A DNA stretch of 6,475 nt from Pseudomonadota bacterium (GTDB lineage Bacteria > Pseudomonadota > Alphaproteobacteria > Ferrovibrionales > Ferrovibrionaceae), in assembly GCA_021793055.1 (NCBI GenBank), contig JAJYTL010000185.1, positions 1 to 6,475 of the forward strand, given 5' to 3'. Shown here piece by piece: positions 5,824-6,475 of the stretch. The number at the start of each line of letters is the position of its first letter. Position 1 is the first letter of the stretch. The notes under the pieces were generated by a model. That model did no database searches. It saw nothing but the letters and a program-made list of their open reading frames with translations, and was not told where the DNA came from. Made by a program: the position numbers and the translations under genes.

Positions 5824-6475
5824 ATGAACGCCCCGAACCCCTTGCTCGAAACGGATCGCCAGCATCTCATCCACCCGTTGCACCACCCCAGCGATCATCG
5901 GGAGCCGATCCTCTTCGTCTCGGGCCAGGGCGCCCTGCTACGCGATGCGTCCGGCAAGGAATACATCGACGGGCTCTCGAGCCTCTGGAACGTCAACGCC
6001 GGCCATAGCCGCAAGGAGCTCGCCGAAGTTGCCGCCGAGCAGATGGGCCGCCTCGCCTTCGCCTCGGCCTATGCGGGCAGCAGCAACGAGCCGGCGATCC
6101 GTCTGGCCGAGCGCATCGTCGGCCTCGCCTACGCCAATACACGCGCGGTCTATTTCACCACCGCCGGCGCCGAATCGAACGAATCCGCCTTCAAGATGGC
6201 GCGTTTCTTCTGGAAGGCCAGCGGCAAGCCGAACAAGGTCAAGATCATCTCGCGCATCCACGCCTATCACGGCGTCACCATGGCGACCATGAGCGCGACC
6301 GGCATGGCCGTCTATCACAAGATGTTCGCGCCCCTGGTGCCGAATTTCCTCCAGGCGCCGCCGCCCTATGCCTACCGCTGGCCGGGCAACGGCGATCCCG
6401 GCATCGAGGCGGCGGACGCGGTGGAGAACATGATCCTGGCCGAAGGCGCGGACACCGTCGCCGCCGTGATCGCCG
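5824..6475 (+). CDS. Class III PLP-dependent aminotransferase (5' part; C-terminus outside window)
   Basis: 217 complete codons from ATG 5824, running off the right edge; the family is usually about 420-470 residues, so about half is present. These enzymes move an amino group, often the terminal one of an omega-amino acid or polyamine, to a keto acid such as pyruvate using pyridoxal phosphate. Visible motifs: a family-typical start LIHPLHHPSDHREPILFVSG (15-34), YIDGLSSLWNVNAGHS (47-62) at the substrate pocket, the phosphate-binding loop TTAGAESNESAFKMAR (112-127), and YHG (148-150), whose Tyr stacks on the PLP ring. The Schiff-base lysine is beyond the window, so activity cannot be confirmed. 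GAGGA (5811-5815) lies 8 nt before the ATG. The overall pattern resembles omega-amino acid:pyruvate or putrescine-type transaminases annotated as 'aspartate aminotransferase family', but the substrate cannot be assigned. No functional link to the VOC gene is evident. Confidence 0.94.
   Translation, partial: MNAPNPLLETDRQHLIHPLHHPSDHREPILFVSGQGALLRDASGKEYIDGLSSLWNVNAGHSRKELAEVAAEQMGRLAFASAYAGSSNEPAIRLAERIVGLAYANTRAVYFTTAGAESNESAFKMARFFWKASGKPNKVKIISRIHAYHGVTMATMSATGMAVYHKMFAPLVPNFLQAPPPYAYRWPGNGDPGIEAADAVENMILAEGADTVAAVIA

Noticed and set aside
5938..6318. 126-codon minus-strand and 115-codon plus-strand open frames
   Set aside because: Both overlap the class III aminotransferase, whose frame carries the PLP-binding motifs.

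Overview
The window is GC-rich, tightly packed bacterial chromosome, most likely from an alphaproteobacterium. Two things point there: the imuA-imuB-dnaE2 (imuC) mutagenesis cassette, and a perfect GTTC-N7-GTTC site upstream of it, which is the LexA (SOS) box format typical of that class. The genus cannot be named from what is visible.

Layout, left to right. Positions 1-2116, minus strand: the first 705 codons of dnaE2, the error-prone DNA polymerase III alpha subunit, running off the left edge. Positions 2129-3634, minus: imuB, a Y-family polymerase-like protein without the catalytic carboxylates. Positions 3638-4351, minus: imuA, a RecA-like accessory protein. The three are separated by only 12 and 3 nt and form one transcription unit read right to left. 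Its promoter and LexA box lie in the 98-nt gap at 4352-4449. Positions 4450-5142, minus: an ABATE/CGNR zinc-finger protein, probably a transcription regulator. Positions 5257-5634, plus: a small glyoxalase-fold (VOC) protein, divergent from the CGNR gene. Their shared 114-nt intergenic region holds a perfect 7-bp inverted repeat that looks like an operator. Positions 5824-6475, plus: the first 217 codons of a class III PLP-dependent aminotransferase, running off the right edge.

How the genes work together. After DNA damage, loss of LexA should release imuA-imuB-dnaE2. In the known model, DnaE2 performs translesion synthesis while ImuB bridges it to the replisome and ImuA assists. The CGNR/VOC pair looks like an independent regulator-plus-target unit. 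The aminotransferase has its own ribosome binding site and begins a separate metabolic gene.

The cassette is a known system. The less ordinary observations are the divergent CGNR/VOC regulatory region, a five-codon leader ORF overlapping the CGNR start codon, and an ImuB without a recognisable canonical clamp-binding motif. I found no RNA genes, CRISPR arrays or mobile elements.
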